A DNA stretch of 45,177 nucleotides, from assembly GCA_016209205.1 (NCBI GenBank), contig JACQWQ010000191.1:1-45177 (forward strand), written 5' to 3'. Origin of the DNA: Chloroflexota bacterium (GTDB lineage: Bacteria > Chloroflexota > Anaerolineae > UBA4142 > SHND01). The translations under genes and the position numbers were made by a program. Below, piece after piece: positions 8,436 through 16,116 of the stretch. The stretch's first letter is position 1, and every line of letters starts with the position of its first letter. The notes under the pieces were generated by a model, which ran no database searches, was not told the origin of the DNA, and saw only the letters and a program-made list of their open reading frames with translations.

Positions 8436-8464
8436 TAAAAAAACCACGAGCGCGCGCCCGTGGT
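8436..8464 (-). terminator. Rho-independent terminator 2 of small unit
   Basis: On the minus strand, stem ACCACGGG / CTCGTGGT around a GC-rich centre is followed by seven T residues. It is a near copy of the preceding terminator at 8472-8510; both share the CCACGGGC arm. Confidence 0.8.
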
Positions 8465-8471
8465 GTGGATT

Positions 8472-8510
8472 CCAAAACAAAAACCACGGACAAGTGTGCT
8501 GCCCGTGGTC
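8472..8510 (-). terminator. Rho-independent terminator 1 of small unit
   Basis: Minus strand: ACCACGGGC, loop AGCACACTT, GTCCGTGGT, followed by TTTTGTTTT. It ends the small transcript that begins near 8676. Confidence 0.85.
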
Positions 8511-8531
8511 GAATTTCAATCGCAATCTGTT

Positions 8532-8633
8532 CTAGCGACAGTCAACAGGCGCACTCGTACAAGGCAATACTACATCCCCACCCATTACGGTGAGGCGAAT
8601 GCCTTGGGGAAAATCAGATGCGTTGAATACCAT
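8532..8633 (-). CDS. Small ORF, 33 aa, in its own transcription unit
   Basis: The ORF begins MVFNASDFPQG and ends CTSAPVDCR, with two Cys near the C-terminus. The start ATG at 8633 has a perfect AGGAGG nine bases upstream (8643-8648). A strong promoter lies at 8683-8711 and two terminators follow, so the transcript is about 200 nt. I do not recognise the peptide. It has no signal peptide or membrane segment. The Shine-Dalgarno region can pair with the last codons of the ORF, so translation would be occluded in the full-length RNA. It could be a regulated small protein, a peptide precursor, or a chance ORF in a structured RNA. Confidence 0.5.
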   Translation of the reverse strand: MVFNASDFPQGIRLTVMGGDVVLPCTSAPVDCR

Positions 8634-8682
8634 CAGTGTGCGCCTCCTGTTGACGATATACCTCGTCACAAGAACAGTGGCG

Positions 8683-8711
8683 AATATATCACGATTTTCG
8701 GAGCGTGTCAA
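8683..8711 (-). promoter_or_regulatory. Sigma70-type promoter of the small unit
   Basis: Minus strand TTGACA (8711-8706), 17-bp spacer, TATATT (8688-8683). The predicted transcript start is near 8676, about 43 nt before the small ORF. Confidence 0.8.
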
Positions 8712-8752
8712 TACTCTTGCACCTGGTGATTACTCACATCGCGTAGAATAGC

Positions 8753-8805
8753 TTGTTTTCAAAAACCTGTGAGGTCTCGGAGACCTCACAGGTTTTTGAA
8801 AACAA
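8753..8805. terminator. Perfect 26-bp palindrome, likely bidirectional terminator
   Basis: Arms of 26 bp around one base. The core CCTGTGAGGTCTC/GAGACCTCACAGG is followed by TTTTT in both directions. It lies just after the GH1 stop, so it probably ends the sugar operon. The AACCT..AGGTCTC core resembles the inverted repeat at 31859-31930, so it is also a dispersed repeat. Confidence 0.8.
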
Positions 8806-8840
8806 AAATTTTTTGGGCGGAATGGATACTGCGCGCGTCC

Positions 8841-10157
8841 CTACGCCAGCGGCGCGAGCGCGTTCTCGGAAACCGTTTGCGCATACCATTTGGCGCTGTC
8901 TTTGAGCACGCGTTTCTGCGTGGTGTAATCCACATACACAATGCCAAAGCGTTTGCCATAGCCGTACGCCCATTCGAAATTGTCCAGCAACGACCAGACA
9001 AAATAACCGCGCACATTCACGCCTTGCGCCATCGCGCGCGCGGTGGCTTCAAGATGCGTATAGAGATAGGCAATGCGGCGCGGGTCTTGAACGCTGCCAT
9101 CATCGGCGTATTGATCGGCGAACGCCGCGCCGTTTTCGGTAATCAGGATCGGTGGGAGCTGATATTCATGGTTGAGACGCACGAGCATCCGTTCCAAAGC
9201 CGGGGCATTCACTTCCCAACCCATCGCGGTGTATTCCGAACCGGGCACGCGCCCATTGATGCCGACCACATGTCGCGAATAATAGTTGATGCCCCAAAAG
9301 TCTAATTGACGCGCGATTTGCGCCATATCGCCCGGCAGAGTGCGCGGCTGCTTGGCGCCGTACGCCTGCCAGATTGCGGCAGGATAGCTGCCGCGAAAAA
9401 TGGGATCGAGAAACCACGCGCTGTCGGATTGCCAATTTTGTTCCGCCAGCGCGCGTTCTTGTTCCGTGTCGTGCAGCGTTTCGACGGGCAAGAGGTTGAT
9501 TACTATGCCAACGCGCGCCGCGCGCGTATTCGCACGAAGCGCGTCCACCGCTGCGCCGTGCGCCACGAGTAAATGGTGCGCCACTTGCAGCGCCAACTTT
9601 TCATCGCGCAACCCGGGCGCGTGTTCGCCGCTGCGGTGCCCCATGAATGCAATCACCCACGGCTCGTTCAACGTCATCCAATTCTTTACACGGTCGCCGA
9701 GACGCTTGGCGACAATCGTCGCGTAATCGGCGAATTGACCCACGATGTCGCGGTTGCCCCAACCACCGCGCTCCTGCAGCGCTTGCGGCAAGTCCCAGTG
9801 ATATAGCGTCAAGTATGGCTCGATTTCAAATTCGAGCAGCGTATCCACCAAACGCTCATAAAAATCAAGCCCGCGCGAATTCACCGCGCCGCCCTGCGGC
9901 AAAATGCGAGCCCACGAAGTCGAAAAACGATACGCGCGCAAATTCAAATCGCGCAATAGTTTGAGGTCCTCACGATAACGGTGGTAATGGTCACACGCCA
10001 TGTCACCCGTGTCGCCGTTCAAGACTTTACCCCGCGTGTGGCTGAAGCGATCCCAAATAGATTCGCCCTTGCCCTCCTCATTCCACGCGCCTTCAATCTG
10101 ATACGCGGCTGTCGCCGCGCCCCAGACAAATCCAGACGGAAATGACAATCCCTTCAT
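8841..10157 (-). CDS. GH1 beta-glucosidase (438 aa)
   Basis: Glycoside hydrolase family 1, retaining beta-glucosidase/beta-glycosidase, cytoplasmic (no signal peptide). Seen: N-terminal GFVWGAATAAYQIEGA; acid/base Glu165 in MTLNEPW; nucleophile Glu341 in LITENGAAF; aglycone-side WSLLDNFEW near the C-terminus; full family length. ATG 10157 has GGAG six bases upstream. It is the last gene of the operon, after two sugar permeases, so it likely cleaves the imported beta-glucoside, for example cellobiose. The exact sugar specificity is inferred. Confidence 0.95.
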   Translation of the reverse strand: MKGLSFPSGFVWGAATAAYQIEGAWNEEGKGESIWDRFSHTRGKVLNGDTGDMACDHYHRYREDLKLLRDLNLRAYRFSTSWARILPQGGAVNSRGLDFYERLVDTLLEFEIEPYLTLYHWDLPQALQERGGWGNRDIVGQFADYATIVAKRLGDRVKNWMTLNEPWVIAFMGHRSGEHAPGLRDEKLALQVAHHLLVAHGAAVDALRANTRAARVGIVINLLPVETLHDTEQERALAEQNWQSDSAWFLDPIFRGSYPAAIWQAYGAKQPRTLPGDMAQIARQLDFWGINYYSRHVVGINGRVPGSEYTAMGWEVNAPALERMLVRLNHEYQLPPILITENGAAFADQYADDGSVQDPRRIAYLYTHLEATARAMAQGVNVRGYFVWSLLDNFEWAYGYGKRFGIVYVDYTTQKRVLKDSAKWYAQTVSENALAPLA

Positions 10158-10295
10158 TCAATGCTCCATGAAAAATTTTCGAGCTCCATCGAATCCCACA
10201 CGGTTGTAAGGCAGTTGTGCTGCCGCGTGTCCCATGCGATGCGCAGTGCAACTACGCTTTAACAAAAAGATCTGCGCGGTAAACAGTTGCCACCT

Positions 10296-11381
10296 TTATT
10301 TATCCACCCCTGTAATCACGACGCCCTGCATGAACTGGCGCTGGGCGAGAAAGAACATGACCGCCGGTAAAAGCAACGCGACCGCCGCCGTCGCTGCCGA
10401 ACGTCCGGGATAGTTATTAAACGTCGTGACGAATGCGCCGACGCCGACCGAAATCGGATACAGTTCCTCTTTACCGAGGAGATACACCAGCGGCTCAAAG
10501 TATTGATTCCACACAAAGAAAAAGTGAAACAGCGTTACGGCCGTGATGGCAGGAATTGCCTGTGGAATAATGACCGAAACCAGCGTCCGCAGCGGGTTCG
10601 CGCCGTCAAGCATCGCGGCTTCGTCGAGCTCGCGCGGAATGCCCATGATGTATTGGCGCAGCAAAAAAACATCGTACGCGTTGGCAAAAAACGCGGGCAC
10701 GAGGAGAGGCAGCCACGTTCCCGTCCAGCCAAGTTTGGTAAACAGGATATAGAGCGGGATGATCGTTGCCTGCGGCGGCAGCACGATCGTCGAAATCAAA
10801 ATGATAAAGAGCAGATTCTTGCCGGGGATGCGAAATCGCGCAAAGCTGTATGCAACCAGAATGCACGAGAACAAAGTTCCGGCGGTGCTGATGATAGCGA
10901 GAATCAAACTGTTGCGGAACAAAAGCGTGAAATTCACTTGGTCCCACGCCGTCACGAAATTTTCCAAGGTCAGTGAAAATTCGTACACCGGACTCCAGGT
11001 GCGCCAACGCCCCTTGACGTTGAACACACCTTGTTCGGGATGCGCCGGATCAAACACATCGCTGTCTTCACGAAAAGGTCTGATGAGCGCCAAGCGTTTT
11101 ATGCCCGTGCTGGTGGGGACGTCATACAGCGGATAATCTTTACCTTGATAGTTGTACGTTGCCGCTTTGGCGGGCCACAACGGCGCATTCTGTGCGGTGA
11201 GCTGCGAGTCCGGCTTGAACGCGGTCGCGAGCATGTAACCGATCGGCGTCAAGAAAACGATCATGACGCCCAAGCCGATGACAGTGACGATGAGCGTTGA
11301 CGCAAAGGTGCGGACTGCGCGGCGGCTGACGAATGCGGCAGCGGCGGTCTGTGCAGAGACCAAACGCGTTAGGGTTGCCAT
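10296..11381 (-). CDS. Sugar ABC permease, MalG type (361 aa)
   Basis: Inner-membrane permease of the CUT1 carbohydrate ABC family. It has six predicted membrane segments and the ATPase-coupling EAA loop ELDEAAMLDGANPLRTLVSV. An odd feature is the roughly 80-residue hydrophilic extracytoplasmic segment after the first helix (about residues 57-140, rich in charged residues and aromatic turns); usual MalG-type proteins are near 280 residues. It starts 2 nt after the stop of the MalF-type gene, so translation is coupled. No ATPase gene is present in the operon. Confidence 0.9.
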   Translation of the reverse strand: MATLTRLVSAQTAAAAFVSRRAVRTFASTLIVTVIGLGVMIVFLTPIGYMLATAFKPDSQLTAQNAPLWPAKAATYNYQGKDYPLYDVPTSTGIKRLALIRPFREDSDVFDPAHPEQGVFNVKGRWRTWSPVYEFSLTLENFVTAWDQVNFTLLFRNSLILAIISTAGTLFSCILVAYSFARFRIPGKNLLFIILISTIVLPPQATIIPLYILFTKLGWTGTWLPLLVPAFFANAYDVFLLRQYIMGIPRELDEAAMLDGANPLRTLVSVIIPQAIPAITAVTLFHFFFVWNQYFEPLVYLLGKEELYPISVGVGAFVTTFNNYPGRSAATAAVALLLPAVMFFLAQRQFMQGVVITGVDK

Positions 11382-11383
11382 CG

Positions 11384-12358
11384 TTAGGATTCGCCCCCGG
11401 CGTAATAGACCAACCGCTGTCCAAAGAAAAACAGCAAGCCCGTCGAGATCATCGTGACGACAAAAATCACCAGCGCCAATACAGAAGCGTACCCCATTTC
11501 GCTAAAGACGAATGCCTGCCGGTAAAAATGAAGGGGAAAAAACAACAGCGAACCTTGTGGATCGCCGTTGCGTTGCCCGATCAACAGCGCGGGCACGAAA
11601 TACTGGAACGCGACGATAACGCCAATCGTGACGTTGTAAAAAATGACGGGCGAGAGCATCGGTATCGTAATACTGAAAAAGCGCTGGACACCATTCGCGC
11701 CGTCAATGGTCGCCGCTTCGTACAATTCCGTCGGAATGCCCTGCAAACCCGCAAGCAAAATGATCATGGCGTTGCCCAAGCCCCACACCGCCAACAAGTT
11801 CAACGCAAAGCCCGCCCACAATGGATCACTGAACCAACGCGGCGGGTCACTGATGCCCAGCGCTTTGAGCGAAAGATTGATCCACCCCGATTGCGCATTC
11901 AATACGCCATTAAAAATAATCGTTCCGGCGACAATCGGAATGACTGTCGGTAAAAAGAAAAACGTCCGAAATGCGCTCGAAGCGATGAGATGTTTGGAAT
12001 TGACGAGCAAGGCAAAGAGCAGCGGAATGACAAGTCCCAGGGGAATACCAATGAGCGCGAACTTGAGGGTGACGCCCATGGTGGGCAGAATCAGCGGGTC
12101 CGTCACCAGGCGAAGATAATTCTCAAACCCAACAAAATTGAAATTGCCGAGCTTGAACTCGGAAGTCCCATGATAATCGGTGAACGAAAGCAAGACGGTA
12201 AAAACGATGGGCAACAGTTGAAAGGCAAAGAATCCGACCAGCCAAGGGCTGAGCATGAGCAAGCCCCAATTTCGTTCTCTGGACGCGCGCCCGGACATTT
12301 TACGTCTCGGGTGGCTTGAGCGTGCAAAAGCGCTTGTGGCAAGATCAAGCGTGGACAT
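11384..12358 (-). CDS. Sugar ABC permease, MalF type (324 aa)
   Basis: CUT1-family inner-membrane permease partner of the MalG-type protein. Membrane segments start at WGLLMLSPWLVGFFAFQLLP; the EAA loop is ELYEAATIDGANGVQRFFSI. I chose ATG 12358 (MSTLDLATSA), which has AAGGA about 10 nt upstream. The upstream in-frame ATG at 12439 would run through the intergenic stem-loop and is unlikely. Expected to form a heterodimer that moves a sugar delivered by the lipoprotein encoded upstream. Confidence 0.9.
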   Translation of the reverse strand: MSTLDLATSAFARSSHPRRKMSGRASRERNWGLLMLSPWLVGFFAFQLLPIVFTVLLSFTDYHGTSEFKLGNFNFVGFENYLRLVTDPLILPTMGVTLKFALIGIPLGLVIPLLFALLVNSKHLIASSAFRTFFFLPTVIPIVAGTIIFNGVLNAQSGWINLSLKALGISDPPRWFSDPLWAGFALNLLAVWGLGNAMIILLAGLQGIPTELYEAATIDGANGVQRFFSITIPMLSPVIFYNVTIGVIVAFQYFVPALLIGQRNGDPQGSLLFFPLHFYRQAFVFSEMGYASVLALVIFVVTMISTGLLFFFGQRLVYYAGGES

Positions 12359-12382
12359 CGGATCGCATCCTTTCGGTTTCCC

Positions 12383-12409
12383 TGCGCCGCCGGACATACC
12401 GGCGGCGCA
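12383..12409 (-). promoter_or_regulatory. GC-rich intergenic stem-loop between SBP and permease genes
   Basis: TGCGCCGCCGG-ACATA-CCGGCGGCGCA forms an 11-bp perfect stem in the 81-nt gap after the binding-protein gene, with no U-run. By analogy with malE-malF intergenic hairpins it may stabilise the upstream mRNA so that the binding protein exceeds the permeases. This role is inferred. Confidence 0.65.
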
Positions 12410-12439
12410 AGGAGTTTCGTTCTGCGATATTCGCGTCAA

Positions 12440-13984
12440 CTATTGAGCCGGCGCCTCTTTGAAAACGGCGTCCAGATCGGCTTGGAGTTTGGCAATTGCC
12501 TTGTCCATGTCCACATCGGGCGTCTGAGTTAGAAACACTTGCCATTTGTCAAAGATGTCTTTGGCTTTGGCAACGTTGGGCAGCCACGCTTCGTGATTCG
12601 GCAGGTCCGGATATTTGAGCATCTCTTCAGCGACCGCCCAATCCACTTTGTTCGGCGCGGAGCGTTCGTCCAATCCGGCGAAAAATGCCGCGCGGTCTTC
12701 GACTTTCGCAGGCATCCCTCCGTAAATCTGGTACAGGTCCTTGTCCACGACCATTTGCGTCAGAACTTGGAACGCCAATTCTTTGTTCTTGCTATCCCGC
12801 ATGATCGCGAATGTATCGCCATGCAATTTTGCCGTGATCTTGCTATTTATGGTCGGCATGACGGCAATGTCCCAGCTTGTCTTTTTCAGGTCAAAGCAGC
12901 AGGTGTACCAGGTGTGAACCCACGACATTGCCAGATTGCCCGAGCTAAAGACATTGCCTTTGCCAAACTGGTCACTGTTCGCGTAATCCGCGTTCGGGAT
13001 AAAGTGCTCTTTCCAGATGGCATCATAATACCACTTCCATGCCGCTTTCCAATGCTCTGGAATGACCGCAGTTTTGGGATCTTTCGGGTCGTACGGCAAG
13101 CCGCCGCCAAAGAACGTCCCTACGCCGCGTCCGTCGGTCCATTGTTCAAAGAAACCGAACTGCTTGATATTCTTGGCGTCAAAGTCCTTGGACGTTGCAT
13201 CGTTGCCCTTGGCGTCTACGGTCAACTTTTTTGCCAGTTCGGTAAAATTTTCGAGGTTCCAATCCTTGCCGTCGTATTTTTCACCGACCTTGTGCGGCGG
13301 GTACGGCAGTTTGGCTTCGTCAAACAGCGCCTTGTTGTAATAAATGAACGAGGGGAACAAGGCGAACGGGATACCGACGAGCACGCCTTCGTCTTTGGTG
13401 AATTCGAGCAAATTCGGATCGTACTTGGTCAAATCGAACCCTGCCGCTTTGGCAAGCGGCGTAATGTCTGCCCACGAGCCGAGAAAATTCGCGCGTCCGG
13501 CTTTGCCGACGGGTCCCACAATGTCAGGCGGATTGCCCGCGGCAATTTGCGCGCGCAACGCATCGTACGAGTTCGAGCCAGTATTATAGACCACATTCAG
13601 CACGACACATGCTTGCGTCTGTGATTTGTTGTATTTGTCCGCCCACGCCTTTTCTTTTTTCACATCATCGGGCTGGGAACCTGCGCCCAAACCAATGAAC
13701 CAGACGATTTTGGTCGCGTTGGGCGCGCAACCCTCCGTCGTCGTGAGCACGGGCGGCGGAATGGTGGGCGTTGGCACTGCGGTTGGCTGACCGGCAGGCG
13801 CTTCGGTCGGCTTGGGCGCCTCGGTCGGTTGTGCGGGCGCAGGCGTTGGTTGCGCGGGTGCTGCGGTCGGTTGTGCAGGCGCTTGCGTCGGCGCGGGTGC
13901 AGGGGTTGTAGGTGTGCCACACGCGACGACCATCAGCAGTAACGCGACGGCGACACTTGTGAGCACAAACAATCTTTTGTTCAT
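12440..13984 (-). CDS. Sugar-binding lipoprotein of ABC importer (514 aa)
   Basis: Family 1 extracellular solute-binding protein. The signal peptide ends in a lipobox, MVVAC (Cys22). A tether of about 55 residues of Pro/Thr/Ala/Gln repeats follows, then the globular domain from about residue 85 (CAPNATKIVWFIGLG). Typical cluster-B features include AGNPPDIVGP and the C-terminal Trp/Tyr-rich lobe. It is anchored outside the membrane and feeds the two permeases downstream. ATG 13984 has AAGGAGG upstream. It lies 112 nt after the LacI gene and is probably on the same transcript; I saw no clear promoter of its own. Confidence 0.92.
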   Translation of the reverse strand: MNKRLFVLTSVAVALLLMVVACGTPTTPAPAPTQAPAQPTAAPAQPTPAPAQPTEAPKPTEAPAGQPTAVPTPTIPPPVLTTTEGCAPNATKIVWFIGLGAGSQPDDVKKEKAWADKYNKSQTQACVVLNVVYNTGSNSYDALRAQIAAGNPPDIVGPVGKAGRANFLGSWADITPLAKAAGFDLTKYDPNLLEFTKDEGVLVGIPFALFPSFIYYNKALFDEAKLPYPPHKVGEKYDGKDWNLENFTELAKKLTVDAKGNDATSKDFDAKNIKQFGFFEQWTDGRGVGTFFGGGLPYDPKDPKTAVIPEHWKAAWKWYYDAIWKEHFIPNADYANSDQFGKGNVFSSGNLAMSWVHTWYTCCFDLKKTSWDIAVMPTINSKITAKLHGDTFAIMRDSKNKELAFQVLTQMVVDKDLYQIYGGMPAKVEDRAAFFAGLDERSAPNKVDWAVAEEMLKYPDLPNHEAWLPNVAKAKDIFDKWQVFLTQTPDVDMDKAIAKLQADLDAVFKEAPAQ

Positions 13985-14096
13985 CGTTCTTGTCCTCCTT
14001 CAAGCTTGGCGTATTCGCGCGAGTTGAAATTGTCCTGACCGGTGGTCAACCGGAATAAACCTGGCACCTCCGTAGCTGCAAAATGGTTCGCTGGTT

Positions 14097-15134
14097 CTAA
14101 ACGGTTGGCTTCGCGGATGCGCGATGCGCCCCACACGTCTCCCGGATCACCAATTCGGTCGGCAAGATGACACGACGCGGGGCGTTCGCGCCCTCGGCGA
14201 TCAACGCGAGCAATGTCTCCGTCGCCACAAAACCCGCGCGGTGAATCGGCTGGCGCACCGTCGTCAGCGGCGGTTCGGTATGCGCGGCAAATGGCATATC
14301 ATCGAACCCCACCAGTGCAATGTCGTCCGGCACGCGTTTGCCCGCTTCACGCAGCGCGCGCATCGCGCCCAATGCCATCGCGTCGCTGGCGACAAAAACA
14401 GCATCGGGAGCATGACGCAACAAGCGCTGCATCTCTTGATAGCCCCCCCCCTCGCTGAAATCCCCTTCGGCAATCAGGTTCGGATCGGGCGCAATGCCGC
14501 GTGTCTTGAGCGCATCCTTATAGCCATTCAAGCGATCCACGCCGGCAATCATGTTGTGCGGACCCGCAATCGTCGCGACGCGTTGATAACCGAGCCGCAT
14601 CAAGTACAGCACCGCATCGCGCGCGCTGACGCGATTGTCCACGTCCACATAGGCAAGGTTGGTGTGCGTTGGATGCCGCCCGACGAGGACGAAAGGAATT
14701 TGGCGCTGCATCAACGCTTCGACCACCGGATCGTCGTTCAACGCGGACGCGACGATTACGCCCTCGATCAGACCTGAAGACACAATTTGTTGAATCATGC
14801 GGCGCTCGTATTCGGGATCGGCAAGCCAAAGCATGGTGGAATAATTGTGCTGATTGCAAGCAGCGGAAATGCCCTGAATCAGTTGGGGAAAATAGGGATC
14901 GCTAAAGAGCGCCGAAACGCCCATCGGGATGACCAGACCGAGAATGCGGGTCTTGCCCGCCGCCAAACCGCGCGCGGCGACATTGGGGTGGAAATTCAGT
15001 TTTTGCATGACCGCGCGCACCCGTTCGCGGGTTTCGGTGTTTACGTTGGGGTCGTCGTTAATGACGCGTGAAACTGTCGAACGCGAGACCCCGGAATGTT
15101 TGGCGATTTCAATAATGGTGAGACGATTAGACAT
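14097..15134 (-). CDS. LacI-family regulator of the beta-glucoside operon (345 aa)
   Basis: N-terminal LacI helix-turn-helix (IIEIAKHSGVSRSTVSRVIN, residues 7-26) and hinge (VAARGLAAGKT), then a periplasmic-binding-like effector domain (IPMGVSALFSDPYFPQLIQG to the C-terminus). It is the first gene of the minus-strand operon. The two 14-bp palindromes in its own upstream region (15149-15162, 15327-15340) match the LacI-family operator form TGGGAGCGCTCCCA known for CebR/BglR regulators, with one mismatch. It therefore probably represses its own operon and is relieved by cellobiose or a related beta-glucoside. The effector is inferred from the GH1 partner. Confidence 0.92.
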   Translation of the reverse strand: MSNRLTIIEIAKHSGVSRSTVSRVINDDPNVNTETRERVRAVMQKLNFHPNVAARGLAAGKTRILGLVIPMGVSALFSDPYFPQLIQGISAACNQHNYSTMLWLADPEYERRMIQQIVSSGLIEGVIVASALNDDPVVEALMQRQIPFVLVGRHPTHTNLAYVDVDNRVSARDAVLYLMRLGYQRVATIAGPHNMIAGVDRLNGYKDALKTRGIAPDPNLIAEGDFSEGGGYQEMQRLLRHAPDAVFVASDAMALGAMRALREAGKRVPDDIALVGFDDMPFAAHTEPPLTTVRQPIHRAGFVATETLLALIAEGANAPRRVILPTELVIRETCGAHRASAKPTV

Positions 15135-15148
15135 TCACAGTCCTTTAT

Positions 15149-15162
15149 TGGGAGCGTTCCCA
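15149..15162. promoter_or_regulatory. LacI-family operator O2 with overlapping -10
   Basis: TGGGAGCGTTCCCA, followed on the plus side by ATTATA (minus-strand TATAAT, 15168-15163). The -35 at 18-bp spacing is poor (CTGCAA). The operator lies 15 bp before the lacI start codon. Confidence 0.8.
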
Positions 15163-15326
15163 ATTATATGCAAAAAAAAGCTGCCATTGCAGTCTGGTTC
15201 GATCTAGTCCACAAGGCACGCAGTAGAATTCGAAGAAAAAAACGGAAAAATAACGAAATCCATGGATTGAGTTCGCCACGCCTGCTTGGGAAGCTTTGGC
15301 TTGATGGGCAAACTCACGTCGGTTAT

Positions 15327-15368
15327 TGGGAGCGTTCCCATTATAAGGTGCGCGAGACACTTTGTCAA
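15327..15368 (-). promoter_or_regulatory. Consensus promoter with operator O1 for the sugar operon
   Basis: Minus strand: TTGACA (15368-15363), exactly 17 bp, TATAAT (15345-15340), and the operator TGGGAACGCTCCCA (15340-15327) overlapping the last base of the -10 and the transcript start. This is a textbook repressible promoter. The 5' leader to the lacI ATG would be about 195 nt and carries the second operator copy. Confidence 0.88.
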
Positions 15369-15513
15369 GAGTTTTGTGAACCAAGTTGCCTCAGGTTTTC
15401 CGAGACAGAAAACCTCCGCGACTGCGCTTTTTTCCCAATCAACATTATGTTAAAACCCAATTGCAATTGAGTTGTAGTGCTATGGGACGCCTCAATTCCT
15501 CTCGTTTTTTCGC

Positions 15514-15543
15514 TTGACATATAGCCGTTTTTCAACCTATAAT
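15514..15543 (+). promoter_or_regulatory. Promoter of the HU-like gene
   Basis: TTGACA (15514-15519), 18-bp spacer, TATAAT (15538-15543). In the leader, GTGGGT (15563-15568) can pair with ACCCAC (15582-15587) to form a small stem-loop. Confidence 0.85.
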
Positions 15544-15612
15544 GCAGGCATAAAATTGAATAAGGTGGGTTCCTTGCCTTGACCCACTAGATATGCCAAG
15601 GAGGAAATTCGA

Positions 15613-16053
15613 ATGTCTATGACCAAGAGTGAAGTCTCTCGCCATCTCGCCGACAAGGTGGGGATCACAAAGAAACAGAGTGATCTGTACCTCGAAGCAT
15701 TGGCAGAGCTCGCGTATCAAGAAGCCAAAAACACATTCATCATTCCGGGTATCGGCAAACTGTCACTCAAAGAATCCCCTGCCCGCGAAGCGACAATGCC
15801 TTTTGGTCCACGCAAGGGTGAAAAGTACATGATCCCTGCGAAAAAGAAAGTAAAATTCACCATTGCCAAAGCCGCAAAAGATTCGATCACTGGCGGCAGC
15901 GGCGGCAATGCGGGCGGCTCAAGCACGGGCGGCAGCGGCGGCAATGCGGGCGGCTCAAGCACGGGCGGCAGCGGCGGCAATGCGGGTGGCTCAAGCACGG
16001 GCGGCAACATGGGCGGCGAAATGGGCGGCTCAAGTATGGGCGGTGACGCCTAA
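15613..16053 (+). CDS. HU-family DNA-binding protein with Gly-rich repeat tail (146 aa)
   Basis: Residues 1-93 are an HU/IHF fold: N-terminal helices (MTKSEVSRHLADKVGITKKQ), FIIPGIGKLSLKE, and the DNA-grasping arm around FGPRKGEKYMIPAKKKVKF. HU proteins bend DNA and compact the nucleoid. Unusually, about 50 further residues follow, made of three GGSGGNAGGSST repeats and a GGNMGGEMGGSSMGG end. The start has AAGGAGG eight bases upstream and a strong promoter. The nucleoid-protein identity is solid. The tail's role is unknown; it could be a flexible or condensing tail. Confidence 0.9.
   Translation: MSMTKSEVSRHLADKVGITKKQSDLYLEALAELAYQEAKNTFIIPGIGKLSLKESPAREATMPFGPRKGEKYMIPAKKKVKFTIAKAAKDSITGGSGGNAGGSSTGGSGGNAGGSSTGGSGGNAGGSSTGGNMGGEMGGSSMGGDA
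15892..15999 (+). repeat. Three 36-bp tandem repeats in the HU tail
   Basis: Nearly identical 36-bp units beginning GGCGGCAGCGGCGGCAATGC, each coding for GGSGGNAGGSST. In-frame copy-number change would lengthen or shorten the tail without a frameshift. Confidence 0.9.
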
Positions 16054-16067
16054 CCTGTCTCGGTTTG

Positions 16068-16106
16068 AAAAGCGCACGGCGAGCTGACCGTGCGCTTTTC
16101 TTTTTT
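16068..16106 (+). terminator. Rho-independent terminator of the HU-like gene
   Basis: AAAAGCGCACGG / CCGTGCGCTTTT stem with loop CGAGCTGA, followed by CTTTTTTT, 15 nt after the stop codon. Confidence 0.9.
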
Positions 16107-16116
16107 TGCACTATTT

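Larger units (their letters stand above)
8472..8676 (-). ncRNA. Candidate structured small RNA
   Basis: The predicted transcript folds with a closing stem: GUCAACAGG + GCGCAC (about 8654-8638) pairs with GUGCGC + CCUGUUGAC (about 8554-8541), 15 bp with an AG bulge. Inside, UCCC/GGGA encloses two hairpins, AGGC-AUUC-GCCU and CACC-GUAAUG-GGUG, as a three-way junction. A terminator hairpin follows. It does not match 6S, SRP, tmRNA or a riboswitch I know. It overlaps the 33-codon ORF; the two readings are alternatives or coexist. Confidence 0.5.

Noticed and set aside
13812..14027. Plus-strand frame rich in Gly/Ala/Cys/Val
   Set aside because: Antisense reading of the Pro/Thr/Ala tether of the sugar-binding lipoprotein.
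15892..15999. CRISPR-like 36-bp repeats
   Set aside because: The repeats are head-to-tail with no spacers and code in frame for the Gly-rich HU tail.
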